The notes: generated from the sequence alone by a model not told the origin. 64,000 nt of DNA from Collinsella sp. AM33-4BH (GCF_003469205.1 NZ_QSIN01000007.1:1-64000); one strand, 5' to 3'. Numbered from the stretch's first letter, positions 50,499 through 59,617 are shown. Numbers and translations: made by a program.

Positions 50499-51572
50499 AT
50501 GGACCTGACGCTATGCGGTCAATCCGCTTTTTACTATCACTGTATCCCGCCGCAGGTATTAGGGCTTTACCCCGCCATTAGCCTTGGCAATATGGATCGC
50601 AGATGTTGCGGCCTCGGAAGTCATGCAGTTGTAAAAGACCTACTTCACGCACCGCTTCACAGGTTTGTATTCACTCGAGCACAATCCGGGTCGCGAAGCC
50701 TGTTTAAATCGCACCTCCTGACCCAAGAGCCGCCTCCCGGGTCGTTTAGGCAAACTGAACATGGATTTGATGTCACGTCGCCCGAGTTTACGCTGCTCAG
50801 CCTTGCTACGCAGGTCTCACGCAACCAGCTACTCATGGCTTGCTACGAGATGTGCGGCTCCTTTGCAGTGTTTAAGCCCTGCGAGCGAACGCAACAACAT
50901 CTTGATGAAGCTATTTCGCTTAAGCTCATTCCACCCAACTGCTGCTGGGAGCGTGTTGTCGACACCAAGGGCAATGACACCAATTTGTGGAAGCGCCCGC
51001 CGCTCCTCAGCGCGGCGGATATCGCCGCGTTCGCCAAGCAGGCTGCAGGCCTGCGCGGCGTTAAACAACTGCGCTGGGCGGCCGAGCACATGACGGGGCA
51101 GACCGCCTCGCCCTTCGAAGTACAGGCCTCTATGCTTGTCTCGCTCCCCCGCAACGAGGGCGGCATGGGCATCAACATCGCAAACAACGTGCGCATCCCA
51201 CTCAGCGACGCCGCGCGCTCACTGTATGACAAAACCTGCTGCTACGCCGATATCCTCATAGAGAGCAACACCGACAGCATGGGCGTCATCTTGGAATGCC
51301 AAGGCCGCTCCGCCCACGATGGCGAAGCCGCAAGTCTCTCCGATGCCGAGCGCACCACCGCCCTCACAAGCATGGGCTATGACGTTATCCAGATAACCTA
51401 TGAGCAAATCAAAGACACGAAGAGCTTTAACAACATCGCCGAACTCATCCATAAAAAGGCAGGGCTCCCCTACATCCCAAAGACCGATCAGAAACGCACC
51501 ACCGAAGATGCCCTGCGGCGGGAGCTATTGGTCGATTGGGATGAGCTGTTCGCCGTCAAGCCGGCCGGCTAG
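50499..51572 (+). CDS. AbiEi/DUF559-like protein with putative nuclease domain
   Basis: The 357-residue protein starts at an ATG with AGGAGGATATC before it. The N-terminal half includes VTSPEFTLLSLATQVSRNQLL, reminiscent of the AbiEi type IV antitoxin region. The C-terminal part fits the Vsr/DUF559 PD-(D/E)xK fold: E207 in SPFEVQ, D251 in YADILIES, E266-x-Q268 in VILECQGR, H273, and D282-x-x-R285, followed by TSMGYDVIQITYEQI. It may cut DNA or be a degenerate relative. Its GC content looks lower than its neighbours and a MITE-like repeat lies upstream, so recent acquisition is possible. Confidence 0.7.
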   Translation: MDLTLCGQSAFYYHCIPPQVLGLYPAISLGNMDRRCCGLGSHAVVKDLLHAPLHRFVFTRAQSGSRSLFKSHLLTQEPPPGSFRQTEHGFDVTSPEFTLLSLATQVSRNQLLMACYEMCGSFAVFKPCERTQQHLDEAISLKLIPPNCCWERVVDTKGNDTNLWKRPPLLSAADIAAFAKQAAGLRGVKQLRWAAEHMTGQTASPFEVQASMLVSLPRNEGGMGINIANNVRIPLSDAARSLYDKTCCYADILIESNTDSMGVILECQGRSAHDGEAASLSDAERTTALTSMGYDVIQITYEQIKDTKSFNNIAELIHKKAGLPYIPKTDQKRTTEDALRRELLVDWDELFAVKPAG

Positions 51573-52417
51573 CAGCTAGCGATCAGGGGGACTGCGGGAA
51601 CGTCAGAAGCAGCAACGCGAGCCGCAAATCCCGCCTCGGTCAGCTCGATGACCTCGGTAAACGTTGCATCGAAAAACTCCTCGGTTAGCAGGCGATACGG
51701 CGGATGATCGGGCTCGCCGGGGTTTTCGCGTACAATCTCGTGCATGACGCCGATAGTCTTGAGCACATATTCTTTATGGATGGGATACTGCCCAAAACGC
51801 GTCGCAGCGGTATAGAGGCGATCGGTCGCACGCGGAATGGAAACGATGCCCAGCGTCTTGCCAAACCAGTCAAAATCGCCCTGCTTTTTAATGCGGAATT
51901 CCTCGCACGGCTTGCCGCCGTGTGCTTCCAGATACTGGTTCACACGCGTGTTCCATACCGTGTCGGCCACCAGATGCGACCAGACGCCCAGCGTTAAATC
52001 GAGCAGCGACTGCGCCACATCTTCGGACGCAAGCGAGAACTCACAGGCGCCGGGACCGACAACCGGCTCGGCATCCCTGTAGCGCTGAGGATAGTGCACG
52101 CGGTTCAGTCGCTCGCGCTCCTCGACAATCGAGGTAGCCTCAGCAGGTTCGCCCGCGGGTGCGCCTTTAAGCAGCGGCGTCACATAGGTATCCCAGAACT
52201 CGTGCTCGCGTGGTTTGGGGATAGGCTCGGGCTTAGCAAAGTGCGTGATGCGGTACGGGATGGGATCGGCAATGCCGGGAACCATGTAGCCCACAAAGAT
52301 GTCCGGAACCACGCAGCCAAACAAAAAGGCATTGCGGTCGCGCACGCTATCGGCAAGCACGCTAGCACGTGTCAGCAAGCGCTCCGTTTGAGCGATATGA
52401 ATGTTCCAGCTTGGCAT
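51569..52417 (-). CDS. Zinc-dependent phospholipase C-like protein
   Basis: The 282-residue protein fits the zinc-dependent phospholipase C / S1-P1 nuclease fold: WNIHIAQTERLL at the N-terminus, FLFGCVVPDIFVGYM, ITHFAKPEP, and GVWSHLVADTVWNTRVNQYL, with histidines and aspartates at metal-ligand positions. No signal peptide is present, so it is probably cytoplasmic, unlike secreted phospholipases. I start it at the ATG reading MPSWNIH, preceded by GGGGGTTGCT. Its stop overlaps that of the convergent DUF559-like gene. Function unknown. Confidence 0.75.
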   Translation of the reverse strand: MPSWNIHIAQTERLLTRASVLADSVRDRNAFLFGCVVPDIFVGYMVPGIADPIPYRITHFAKPEPIPKPREHEFWDTYVTPLLKGAPAGEPAEATSIVEERERLNRVHYPQRYRDAEPVVGPGACEFSLASEDVAQSLLDLTLGVWSHLVADTVWNTRVNQYLEAHGGKPCEEFRIKKQGDFDWFGKTLGIVSIPRATDRLYTAATRFGQYPIHKEYVLKTIGVMHEIVRENPGEPDHPPYRLLTEEFFDATFTEVIELTEAGFAARVAASDVPAVPLIASC

Positions 52418-52497
52418 AGCAACCCCCATAAAAAACCTGGATAACTATACCATCACGGCAAAGCCGCGCGGGCGGCTACGCATCCTCTACGCAGCAA

Positions 52498-53268
52498 CTA
52501 TTCCGCAGCACCGCTCTCGGTTCCATACGACGGCGAAGGCGCCTCGACCACATGGTGATATCGATCGATATAGATGGCGCGGGCACCCAGGCGCCGCACC
52601 AAATCTTGATGATGCGTGCTCATCAAGACCGTCTTGCCGGCAGCAACATAGGCCAGTAGAAAGTTGACCACGATGTCGCATGAATCCTCGTCGAGCCCAT
52701 TGGTAGGCTCGTCGAGGACCAAGATATCCGGGTTCATCGACACGACGGCAGCCAGCGCCACGCGCTTCTTTTGACCGCCCGAGAGCTGATAGGGCGAGGC
52801 ATCGACCAGGTCGGCAACTTGAAACAGTTCCATGGCATCGCATACGCGGCGCTCGAGCTCGTCTGCCGGCAGCCCCATTTGAGCCGGTCCAAAAGCGACC
52901 TCCTCACCAACCGTGGCGCAGAACAGCTGGGCATCGGCGTTTTGAAATACGAAGCCTACACGCTGGTGGAACTTCTGGGCGGCAGTAGAATCCTTCAGAT
53001 ACGCCGCATCGACCACGCGTCCGTCAAACAGGTATGCGCCGGCATCCGCGAGCTCAAGGCCGTTGATAAGGCGCATGATCGTCGTCTTGCCGCAGCCGTT
53101 GGGCCCGAGTAGAGCAACGAGCTCGCCGCGATCGACCTGCAGTGACACGCTGTCGACAACTGTATGCCCCGCATAGGAAAACGCCACGTCGCGAAACTCG
53201 ATGAGCGGCGTGACCTCAGCGCCGACAACACCGCTCGCACCCATCGCGCCATTTGTATCGTTTGCCAA
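52498..53268 (-). CDS. nikO: Nickel/cobalt ECF transporter ATP-binding protein
   Basis: The 256-residue ABC ATPase has Walker A LLGPNGCGKTT (about 54-64), QLFCATVGEEVAFG (the ECF-type Q-loop region), signature LSGGQKKRVALAA and Walker B DILVLDEPTNGLD. It powers the ECF module formed with the CbiQ-like and CbiM/N-like proteins encoded upstream. The start is a TTG with AAGGGCGACGTT before it; an ATG nine codons in is an alternative. It is the last gene of the three-gene operon, 44 bp after the transmembrane component. Confidence 0.92.
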   Translation of the reverse strand: MANDTNGAMGASGVVGAEVTPLIEFRDVAFSYAGHTVVDSVSLQVDRGELVALLGPNGCGKTTIMRLINGLELADAGAYLFDGRVVDAAYLKDSTAAQKFHQRVGFVFQNADAQLFCATVGEEVAFGPAQMGLPADELERRVCDAMELFQVADLVDASPYQLSGGQKKRVALAAVVSMNPDILVLDEPTNGLDEDSCDIVVNFLLAYVAAGKTVLMSTHHQDLVRRLGARAIYIDRYHHVVEAPSPSYGTESGAAE

Positions 53269-53312
53269 AACGTCGCCCTTCCCTACTCACATCGACGGCT
53301 AGACCACCCGCG

Positions 53313-54155
53313 CTACAGTACCGCACACAACACAGCGAACAACGCCACAACGGCCGTATAAGCGGCATCGCGCCAGCCAAACCCGGCGCGCGCGGGCGCC
53401 GGATACGCACCGGCAAAGCCGCGGCAAAGCATAGCCTCGTCCATCGCGCGGCTGCATTCCATCGCCTTGATAAACGTCATGCCCATGATACCCGAGACCG
53501 AGTCGGTGCGCGAAAACCCCTCAGGCGCGGAACCGACGCTGCGCAGCATGACCGATTCGCACAGATCGTGCGCCGTGCGTCCCAGCACCTCGATGTGTTT
53601 GAGCGCCATATCAAACGTAAAGATAACTTCGTCGGGTAGATGCAGCATCTTGAGCGCCGCCGACATGCGGCTCCAGGTGAGCGTCCATGAAACGCCCAGC
53701 ACCAGCGACACGTTTATGAACGTCTTGAGCGCGATCTTGAGCATGGCGCCCGTGGCAGACGCGCCCAGCAGCAGGGCGGGCAGTGCCAGAACCACGGCAA
53801 GCCCCGCGGCTGCAAGTGCCGGCACAAAGGTCGCACGCAGTCCGCGCGCGGGGCGCACCGCGACCAGTACCAACGAAATCGCCGCCATCAGCATCAGGTA
53901 CAGTGGGCTTTGCGTCAGGCACACGCACAGAACGCAGACGAACATCCCCACCAGGCGCACCGGAGCCGAAACGCAAGAAAGGGCGCGGTCGACCATCGAC
54001 CCGCCCTCGTGCGCGCCTCCACCCAGGCGAACCCGCTCAAGCAGGCTCGCCAGGTGCAGGACATTCTTTTGCATCACGCGATGCCGAGCCCCCGCAGGCT
54101 CGTAACGCTGCTCGACCGCAAGCCAGCTAGGCAGCTCGGCTATTGCCATGAGCAC
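53313..54155 (-). CDS. nikQ: Nickel/cobalt ECF transporter transmembrane protein (CbiQ/NikQ)
   Basis: The 280-residue EcfT protein has hydrophobic helices from about residue 62, the CbiQ-type SAALKMLHLPDEVIFTFDMAL, and the coupling helix region MECSRAMDEAMLCRGFAG near the C-terminus, with the A-R-G type motif that contacts the ATPase. The GTG start lies in the end of the permease gene (29-bp overlap), with AAGGA five bases before it; an ATG two codons later is also possible. Confidence 0.88.
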   Translation of the reverse strand: MLMAIAELPSWLAVEQRYEPAGARHRVMQKNVLHLASLLERVRLGGGAHEGGSMVDRALSCVSAPVRLVGMFVCVLCVCLTQSPLYLMLMAAISLVLVAVRPARGLRATFVPALAAAGLAVVLALPALLLGASATGAMLKIALKTFINVSLVLGVSWTLTWSRMSAALKMLHLPDEVIFTFDMALKHIEVLGRTAHDLCESVMLRSVGSAPEGFSRTDSVSGIMGMTFIKAMECSRAMDEAMLCRGFAGAYPAPARAGFGWRDAAYTAVVALFAVLCAVL

Positions 54156-55212
54156 CGCTTTCCTTGACCGTCAGCGAGACCAGGCGGAATGCGATGGAGA
54201 GCACCGCCACGCCAATCACGCCCGAAAGAATATACATCGCGGCCTGGCCGGCAAAGCCAAGGCCCTGCTCCTCGGAATAGGCCTGCAGATAATCGCCCGT
54301 GGGCAGGGCATCGGCAAAGGTCGGGGTATCGAGGCCGACTGAAGCCTGCAGGCTGTCGTCGCCAGCCTCCTGAACGGCGGTCGCGGCGCCCTCGGCGTCC
54401 CACTCACCCCAGGCGTCACCCGTGGCCAGCAGGCCCAGCGGCGTGGCCACGACGAGCACGGCAACCAGGATGAGCGTGGGGACCAGCGAGGTCTTCTTGG
54501 CAGCAGCGCCCTCGGCAGCGAGCTGGCCATCGACGGCCTCGGGCCCGACGATAATGCTCGGCGCCGTCTTCTTAATGAAACCGTAGATGGCGGCCGTCGC
54601 CACGCCCTCGATCACGCCGGCAACCAGCATATGCGGGATCAACATGGCCGGAATAGCCACGGACAGCGGGAAGGGGCAGTACAGCGGCGCGCCCGAAGCG
54701 TTGATAAAGAGCATCGGCTGAATACCAAACTCGATTGCCGCGCACAGGGCCGCCAGGCACAGGCCGACCCAACCGCTCACGATGGCAGAAACCGAGGTGC
54801 CCCAGCTCTTGTCGTGCAGACGGCTGTTGAGCGCACGGAACACGATAGCAGCGACGAACGGCAGCACAAAGGCCATGTTAAAGCAGTTGGCGCCAAACGA
54901 CAGAACGCCGCCATCGCCAAACAGCAGCGCCTGCAGGGCCAGCGCGACCGAGACAGCGATAGCCGCGGCCTCGGGGCCCAGCAGCAGCGCGATGAGTGCG
55001 CCGCCGACGGCGTGGCCTGTGGTGCCGCCGGGCAGCGGAACGTTGAACATCATGAGCAAGAAAGAGAATGCGGCGCAGATGCCCAGAAAAGCCATGTGCT
55101 CGCGATCGAGCGTGGCGCGCACCTTCTTGATGCAGTGGACCCACACGGGCACCATCGCGACCGCCATGACGGCATCGGTCTGCGGGGACAGGTAGTTGTC
55201 TGGAATGTGCAT
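54127..55212 (-). CDS. nikMN: Nickel/cobalt ECF substrate-binding permease, CbiM-CbiN fusion (NikMN)
   Basis: The 361-residue protein begins MHIPDNYLSPQTD, the CbiM/NikM N-terminus in which H2 coordinates the metal. The CbiM part (1-220) has FNVPLPGGTTGHAVGGAL and GDGGVLSFGANCFNMAF, with the conserved His of the GHAVGG loop. A C-terminal extension with a helix near 245-265, a variable acidic linker, and a final helix near 335-355 corresponds to a fused CbiN/NikN (PDGLE-like) domain, although no canonical PDGLE is visible. AGAGGGCTC precedes the ATG. A NikR-like box lies 25 bp upstream, supporting nickel rather than cobalt. Confidence 0.9.
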   Translation of the reverse strand: MHIPDNYLSPQTDAVMAVAMVPVWVHCIKKVRATLDREHMAFLGICAAFSFLLMMFNVPLPGGTTGHAVGGALIALLLGPEAAAIAVSVALALQALLFGDGGVLSFGANCFNMAFVLPFVAAIVFRALNSRLHDKSWGTSVSAIVSGWVGLCLAALCAAIEFGIQPMLFINASGAPLYCPFPLSVAIPAMLIPHMLVAGVIEGVATAAIYGFIKKTAPSIIVGPEAVDGQLAAEGAAAKKTSLVPTLILVAVLVVATPLGLLATGDAWGEWDAEGAATAVQEAGDDSLQASVGLDTPTFADALPTGDYLQAYSEEQGLGFAGQAAMYILSGVIGVAVLSIAFRLVSLTVKESGAHGNSRAA

Positions 55213-55236
55213 GAGCCCTCTCAATCAGAACGTTGC

Positions 55237-55264
55237 GTGTTACGTTTCCAACAATCCGTAACAC
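55237..55264. promoter_or_regulatory. NikR-like operator upstream of nikMN
   Basis: GTGTTAC-N14-GTAACAC is an exact inverted repeat (8-bp arms if the flanking G/C is included) lying 25-52 bp before the nikMN start. I recall this form, GTGTTAC-N13/14-GTAACAC, from comparative work on NikR in some Deltaproteobacteria. The nikR gene itself is not in the window. Confidence 0.65.
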
Positions 55265-55431
55265 CGACTCAGCATACTAACAAAAAGGCGCACCGCCCAC
55301 AACGCAGCACGTCCTTGCAATACGTACGTTATTAACCCAGGTCCACGCACCGCCCAATAAAGGGCCGATGCACTCCCAACTTTCCGGTCACCCGGAAGAA
55401 GGTGCGGTCCGCTCGCAACAAGGTTAACGCA

Positions 55432-55525
55432 GGAACCCGCCCCCGAGAGGGGTTTTCTAAGGCAACATCCCGCAGCCGCGAAGCGGCGAGGACGTTGCCG
55501 TGAAAACCCCGCAGGGGCGGGTTCC
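55432..55525. repeat. Long structured palindrome behind pheT
   Basis: Nested stems GGAACCCGCCCC / GGGGCGGGTTCC (outer), GGGGTTTTC / GAAAACCCC (second), GGCAAC / GTTGCC (third) and GCCGCGAAGCGGC (centre) share one axis. It starts 12 bases past the pheT stop. The central ATCCCGCAGC...CGAAGCG...CGAGGAC sequence matches the element at 45379-45469. Outside it, the region 55265-55431 holds no gene or terminator that I can support. Confidence 0.8.
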
Positions 55526-55537
55526 GAACAGCAAAGA

Positions 55538-57991
55538 TTACGAGCGGACCTCGCCGTTTACGCTCTTGCACACCTTGGTGACGATCTTCTGGTGCGCCTT
55601 CTCGACCTCTTCGCTGGTGAGCGTGTGGTCGTCGGAGCGATACGTAAGCGCGAAGGCCATGGACTTCTTGCCCGCACCGATGCGGATGGGATCGCGGTAG
55701 ACGTCGAACAGGCGCACGCCCTCGAGCAGCTTGCCTCCGGCACTCGTAATACGACGCTCAAGATCCTCGCAGGTCACAGTGTTGTCGACCACGATAGCGA
55801 GGTCGTGCTCAACGGCCGGGTACTGCGAGAACTCACGGTAGTTCTCCTGGTTGCGGGCGCCCTTGATCAGTTTGTCCAGGTCGAGCTCAAAGGCGACGAC
55901 GACCTCGTCAATGCCCATAGCCTCGCGCGCCTCGGGGTGGATCTCGCCAACCCAGCCCAGCACGGTACCGCCCGAGAGCACCTCGGCAGCACGACCCGGC
56001 TGCAGGAAGGCATAGCTCTCGCCCTCGACGGGACGGAAGCGAACCTTCTCGATGCGCAGCTGGGCGAGCAGCTCCTCGACAATACCCTTGCCAAAGAAGA
56101 AGCGCAGCTTGCGGTACTTCATGTTCCAGGACTGCTCGCTCCACTGGCCCGAGAGCACACCCGCCACGGACTTGGTCTCCTTGGGCAGGCTGGCGTTCTC
56201 GCGACCGTGGAACAGGCTGCCGACCTCGTACAGGTGCACGTTGGGCGTGCCGTGGGCCTCGTTATAGGCCACGGATTGCAGCAGGCCCGGCAGCAGCGAA
56301 CGACGCATCTCGGTCTGCTCGGCTACCAGTGGATTCATGAGCACCACGGGGCAACCGCGGCCCTCGGTGGACATGCCGATCTTCTCCAGGTCGCCCGGGG
56401 CGGCAAAGCCAAAGGTCGTGGTCTCGTTGAGGCCGCAAGCGCGCAGGATCTCGCCGACCTTGCGGGTGAGCTTCTGCTCGCGGGTCAGACCGCCGATGTG
56501 GTTCTTGGCAGCCGGGATGGTCGCCGTCACACGGCCCATGCCCCACAGGCGCAGGACCTCCTCGATCAGGTCAATCTCGCGCGGCAGGTCGGGACGGAAG
56601 CTCGGCGGGGTGACCATAAAGTCCTCGCCCTCGCGCTCGACGGTGCAGCCCAGACGGGTGAGCGAACGCTCGATAAAGTCGGGCTCGATGTCGGCACCGC
56701 AGATGGCGTGCACGCGGGCTAGGCGCAGCTTAATGCTGTCGATGGTCTTGGGCGCGGGGAACACGTCCACATAGCCGGGAGCAACCTCGCCGCCGGCAAT
56801 CTCCTCGATGAGCGCGCAGGCCACGTTGGCCACATCCACGCAGCCGGTCTCGTCGACCTGACGCTCAAAGCGGATGGAGGCGTCGGAGATCAGCGACAGA
56901 TCGCGGCTGGTGTGCGAGGTGCGACCGGCGTTGAAGCAGGCGCTCTCGACCATCACGTCGACGGTGTCGTCCTCGATCTCGGAATCCATGCCGCCCATAA
57001 CGCCGGCCAACGCCACGGGGCGCTCGCCGTCGGTGATGAGGCCCATGCCGGCGTCGAGCGTGCGCTCCTCGCCGTCGAGGGTCGTAAACTTCTCGTCCTG
57101 CTGGGCAGCGCGAACCACCACGCGACGCCTGCCCTCGCGCTCGGCAAAGGTTGACAGATCAAAGGCGTGCAGCGGCTGACCGGTGAGCATCATCACATAG
57201 TTGGTGATGTCGACGATGTTGTTGTGCGGGCGCACGCCCAGGGCGTTGAGGCGCTTGACCATCCAGTCGGGCGACGGGCCGACCTTCACGTTGCGCACGA
57301 TGCGAGCGACATAGCGGTCGCACAGGCCCTCGTCGGCAATCTCAACGGAAAGCTCGTCATCGGTCGCGCGGCCGGTCTCGGCCTTGATGGCAGGCAGCTC
57401 AACGTGGAAATCGCGGTCGAAGATGGCACCGGTCTCGCGGGCCATGCCGATCATGGACAGGCAATCGGGACGGTTGGGCGTGATCTCGCAGTCGAGCACG
57501 GTGTCGCTCGAGCCCACGTACTCGGCAAACGGCATGCCGCAGGGCGTATCCTCGGGCAGGATCATGATGCCGGAGTGGTCGCCGCCCAGGCCAAGCTCGC
57601 GCGCGGAGCAGTTCATGCCCATGGACACGACGCCGCGAAGCTTGCTCTTCTTGATCTTGACGTCGCCGGGCAGAACTGCGCCGATCATGGCCGTGACGAT
57701 GTGGTCGCCGGCCTCGAAGTTCTGCGCGCCGCAGACGATCTGCAGCGGGGCGGGGTTGCCGTCGGCGTCGAGGTTCTTGTCGCCCACGTCGACCGAGCAC
57801 ACATACATGTGGTCGCTATCGGGGTGCGGGGTCTTGGTGAGTACCTTGGCGGTCACCACGTGGTCAAAAGACTCGCCCACGGTGTCGATCGCCTCGACCT
57901 CGGTGCCGGTACGGATATATTCGTCCGAAAGGGTCTTGGGATCCTCCGGAATATCGATCATGGTCTTGAGCCAGTCGTAAGAAACTCTCAC
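55538..57991 (-). CDS. pheT: Phenylalanyl-tRNA synthetase beta subunit
   Basis: The 817-residue subunit has an N-terminal tRNA-binding OB domain (DHVVTAKVLTKTPHPDSDHM), B1 and B3/4 editing regions (CEITPNRPDCLSMIGMARE, VVRAAQQDEKFTTLDGEER), a catalytic-like fold and a C-terminal FDX-ACB domain (SQYPAVEHDLAIVVDN). The start is a GTG with AAGGAGTAATCAA before it. It follows pheS by 45 bp, the standard pheST operon, under control of the T-box leader upstream of pheS. The stop is followed by a long palindrome instead of a simple terminator. Confidence 0.97.
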   Translation of the reverse strand: MRVSYDWLKTMIDIPEDPKTLSDEYIRTGTEVEAIDTVGESFDHVVTAKVLTKTPHPDSDHMYVCSVDVGDKNLDADGNPAPLQIVCGAQNFEAGDHIVTAMIGAVLPGDVKIKKSKLRGVVSMGMNCSARELGLGGDHSGIMILPEDTPCGMPFAEYVGSSDTVLDCEITPNRPDCLSMIGMARETGAIFDRDFHVELPAIKAETGRATDDELSVEIADEGLCDRYVARIVRNVKVGPSPDWMVKRLNALGVRPHNNIVDITNYVMMLTGQPLHAFDLSTFAEREGRRRVVVRAAQQDEKFTTLDGEERTLDAGMGLITDGERPVALAGVMGGMDSEIEDDTVDVMVESACFNAGRTSHTSRDLSLISDASIRFERQVDETGCVDVANVACALIEEIAGGEVAPGYVDVFPAPKTIDSIKLRLARVHAICGADIEPDFIERSLTRLGCTVEREGEDFMVTPPSFRPDLPREIDLIEEVLRLWGMGRVTATIPAAKNHIGGLTREQKLTRKVGEILRACGLNETTTFGFAAPGDLEKIGMSTEGRGCPVVLMNPLVAEQTEMRRSLLPGLLQSVAYNEAHGTPNVHLYEVGSLFHGRENASLPKETKSVAGVLSGQWSEQSWNMKYRKLRFFFGKGIVEELLAQLRIEKVRFRPVEGESYAFLQPGRAAEVLSGGTVLGWVGEIHPEAREAMGIDEVVVAFELDLDKLIKGARNQENYREFSQYPAVEHDLAIVVDNTVTCEDLERRITSAGGKLLEGVRLFDVYRDPIRIGAGKKSMAFALTYRSDDHTLTSEEVEKAHQKIVTKVCKSVNGEVRS

Positions 57992-58036
57992 TTGATTACT
58001 CCTTATGAGAAAGAAATGCTTGCTAGAACGGGTGAT

Positions 58037-59113
58037 TTAGAACTGATTCAGGAATCTCATATCGCCCGTCATGAGAGTTCGCAGGTCGGGCAGGTCGTAG
58101 CGCAGGGCCGCGACGCGCTCGGCGCCAATGCCAAAGGCGAAGCCGGTGTACTTCTCGGGGTCGATGCCGCAGTTGATCAGGACGTTGGGGTCGACCATGC
58201 CGCAGCCCAGGATCTCGATCCAGCCGCTGTGCTTGCAGAAGTTGCAGCCCTTGCCGCCGCACACGTGGCAGCTCACGTCCACCTCGCAGCTGGGCTCGGT
58301 GAAGGGGAAGAAGTGCGGGCGGTAACGCGTCTTGCGATCCTCGCCAAACATGCACTTAACAAAGTAGTCGAGCGTGCCCTTCAGGTCGCCAAAGGTGATG
58401 CCCTCGTCGACGACCAGGCCCTCGATCTGGTTGAACTGCGGCAGGTGGCAGGCATCGGCCGTGTCGGGACGGTAGACGGTGCCCGGGCAGATCATGTAGA
58501 TGGGCGGCTTCTGCGACTCCATAGTGTGGATCTGCACGCCCGAAGTCTGGGTGCGCAGCAGCACGTCGGACTCGCCGTGGGCGTGAGCCTCGGGGTGCGC
58601 GACGCTGCCGGGGTTGTTGTCGACCACGTAGAAGGTATCGCGGGCCGAGCGGCTCGGGTGATCCATGGGAGCGTTGAGCGCGGTGAAGTTGTAGTAAGAG
58701 GTGTCGACCATGGGGCCGGACTCGACGGTGTAGCCGATGCCGCAGAAGATGTCCTCGGCCTCCTCGATGATTTGCTTGATCAGGTGCTGGTGGCCGATCT
58801 GCGGACGGATGCCCGGCAGCGTGATGTCGACGGCGTCGTGCTCGAGTGCACGCTTGAGGGCGGCGGCCTTCATCTCGGTGTTTCGCTCGTCGAGCATGCC
58901 CTCGATCAGCTGGCGCATCTCGTTGGCTCGCTTGCCCATCACGGGACGATCCTCGGGGGCGAGCTTGCCCATCATGCGCATCAAGCCGGTGATACGACCC
59001 TTGCGACCGAGCAGCTCAACACGCGCAGCCTCGAGCTTGGCGGCGTCATCGGCGCCTGCGACGAGCTCCTTGGCCTCTTCCTCGAGTTTGACCAGATCAT
59101 CAATCAGACTCAT
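58037..59113 (-). CDS. pheS: Phenylalanyl-tRNA synthetase alpha subunit
   Basis: The 358-residue class II catalytic subunit starts at an ATG reading MSLIDDLVKLEEEAKEL with AAAGGGAAGAC before it; longer readings run into the T-box leader and are rejected. The N-terminal coiled coil is followed by HPSRSARDTFY (motif 2 region), TQTSGVQIHTME, and motif 3 GFAFGIGAERVAALRYDLPDLR. A cysteine cluster VCGGKGCNFCKHSGW, unusual but seen in many actinobacterial homologues, sits before motif 3. Confidence 0.97.
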   Translation of the reverse strand: MSLIDDLVKLEEEAKELVAGADDAAKLEAARVELLGRKGRITGLMRMMGKLAPEDRPVMGKRANEMRQLIEGMLDERNTEMKAAALKRALEHDAVDITLPGIRPQIGHQHLIKQIIEEAEDIFCGIGYTVESGPMVDTSYYNFTALNAPMDHPSRSARDTFYVVDNNPGSVAHPEAHAHGESDVLLRTQTSGVQIHTMESQKPPIYMICPGTVYRPDTADACHLPQFNQIEGLVVDEGITFGDLKGTLDYFVKCMFGEDRKTRYRPHFFPFTEPSCEVDVSCHVCGGKGCNFCKHSGWIEILGCGMVDPNVLINCGIDPEKYTGFAFGIGAERVAALRYDLPDLRTLMTGDMRFLNQF

Positions 59114-59198
59114 GTCTTCCCTTTCGTCTCTCGCGCATCCACTTGCCGCGGCGGCTGGAGCCACCCGGAGCTGCGGATGTGCGGCCCGGTTCGGTAAC

Positions 59199-59239
59199 AA
59201 AAAAACCGCCCTCGGGCATGTGCATTGCCCAAGGACGGT
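59199..59239 (-). terminator. T-box regulated terminator before pheS
   Basis: ACCGTCCTTGGGCA / TGCCCGAGGGCGGT (14-bp imperfect stem) followed by TTTTTTTG on the minus strand. Its 5' arm lies just after the antiterminator sequence, so the two structures compete. Confidence 0.93.
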
Positions 59240-59490
59240 TGAATTCCGCGGTACCACCTTGTTTGACCCGGCGGATGTCTGGCCCGCCGCGCCCACTCTG
59301 TGCCCCTTGTCGCGAGGCTCACGGCTTCCCTACTGGGGCTTCGCCGCCGCTGGCCGCGTGCCCGTTGAGGTCGCTGCTCGGGAGTGAACGCTTGGCCCTT
59401 GTCACCGCAGGAAGGCTCGCAGCCCATGACCTTCCCTCTCTTGCCGGCGACGCGGCGGGCAAAACCCTCTCCGTCAACGCATTGGGCTAT
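59199..59490 (-). promoter_or_regulatory. T-box riboswitch of pheST
   Basis: On the minus strand the leader contains the diagnostic T-box antiterminator sequence AAGGTGGTACCGCGG (complement 59246-59260), followed by an intrinsic terminator and then pheS. Upstream, AGAGAGGGAAGGTC is typical of stem I and a GCGTTCACTCC stretch provides a TTC triplet suitable as the Phe specifier. Uncharged tRNA-Phe would stabilise the antiterminator and allow pheST transcription. Stem boundaries are approximate. Confidence 0.93.
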
Positions 59491-59617
59491 AGGATAACAC
59501 ATTCTGCGTGTGCATCGCCGCGTTCCGTTTTGTTCGCACTGGGTACAAGGCAGGTAGCTGTGCAAACTGGCCGCGCGCCCACCCGAAGCGCTCGGCTCAC
59601 GAGATCAAGGATATGGT

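Noticed and set aside
55213..55431. Cobalamin riboswitch before the nickel/cobalt transporter
   Set aside because: No B12-box-like conserved sequence is visible; the NikR-like palindrome explains control better.
57167..59197. A 676-codon frame antisense to pheS and pheT
   Set aside because: It covers two certain genes and part of the T-box leader.
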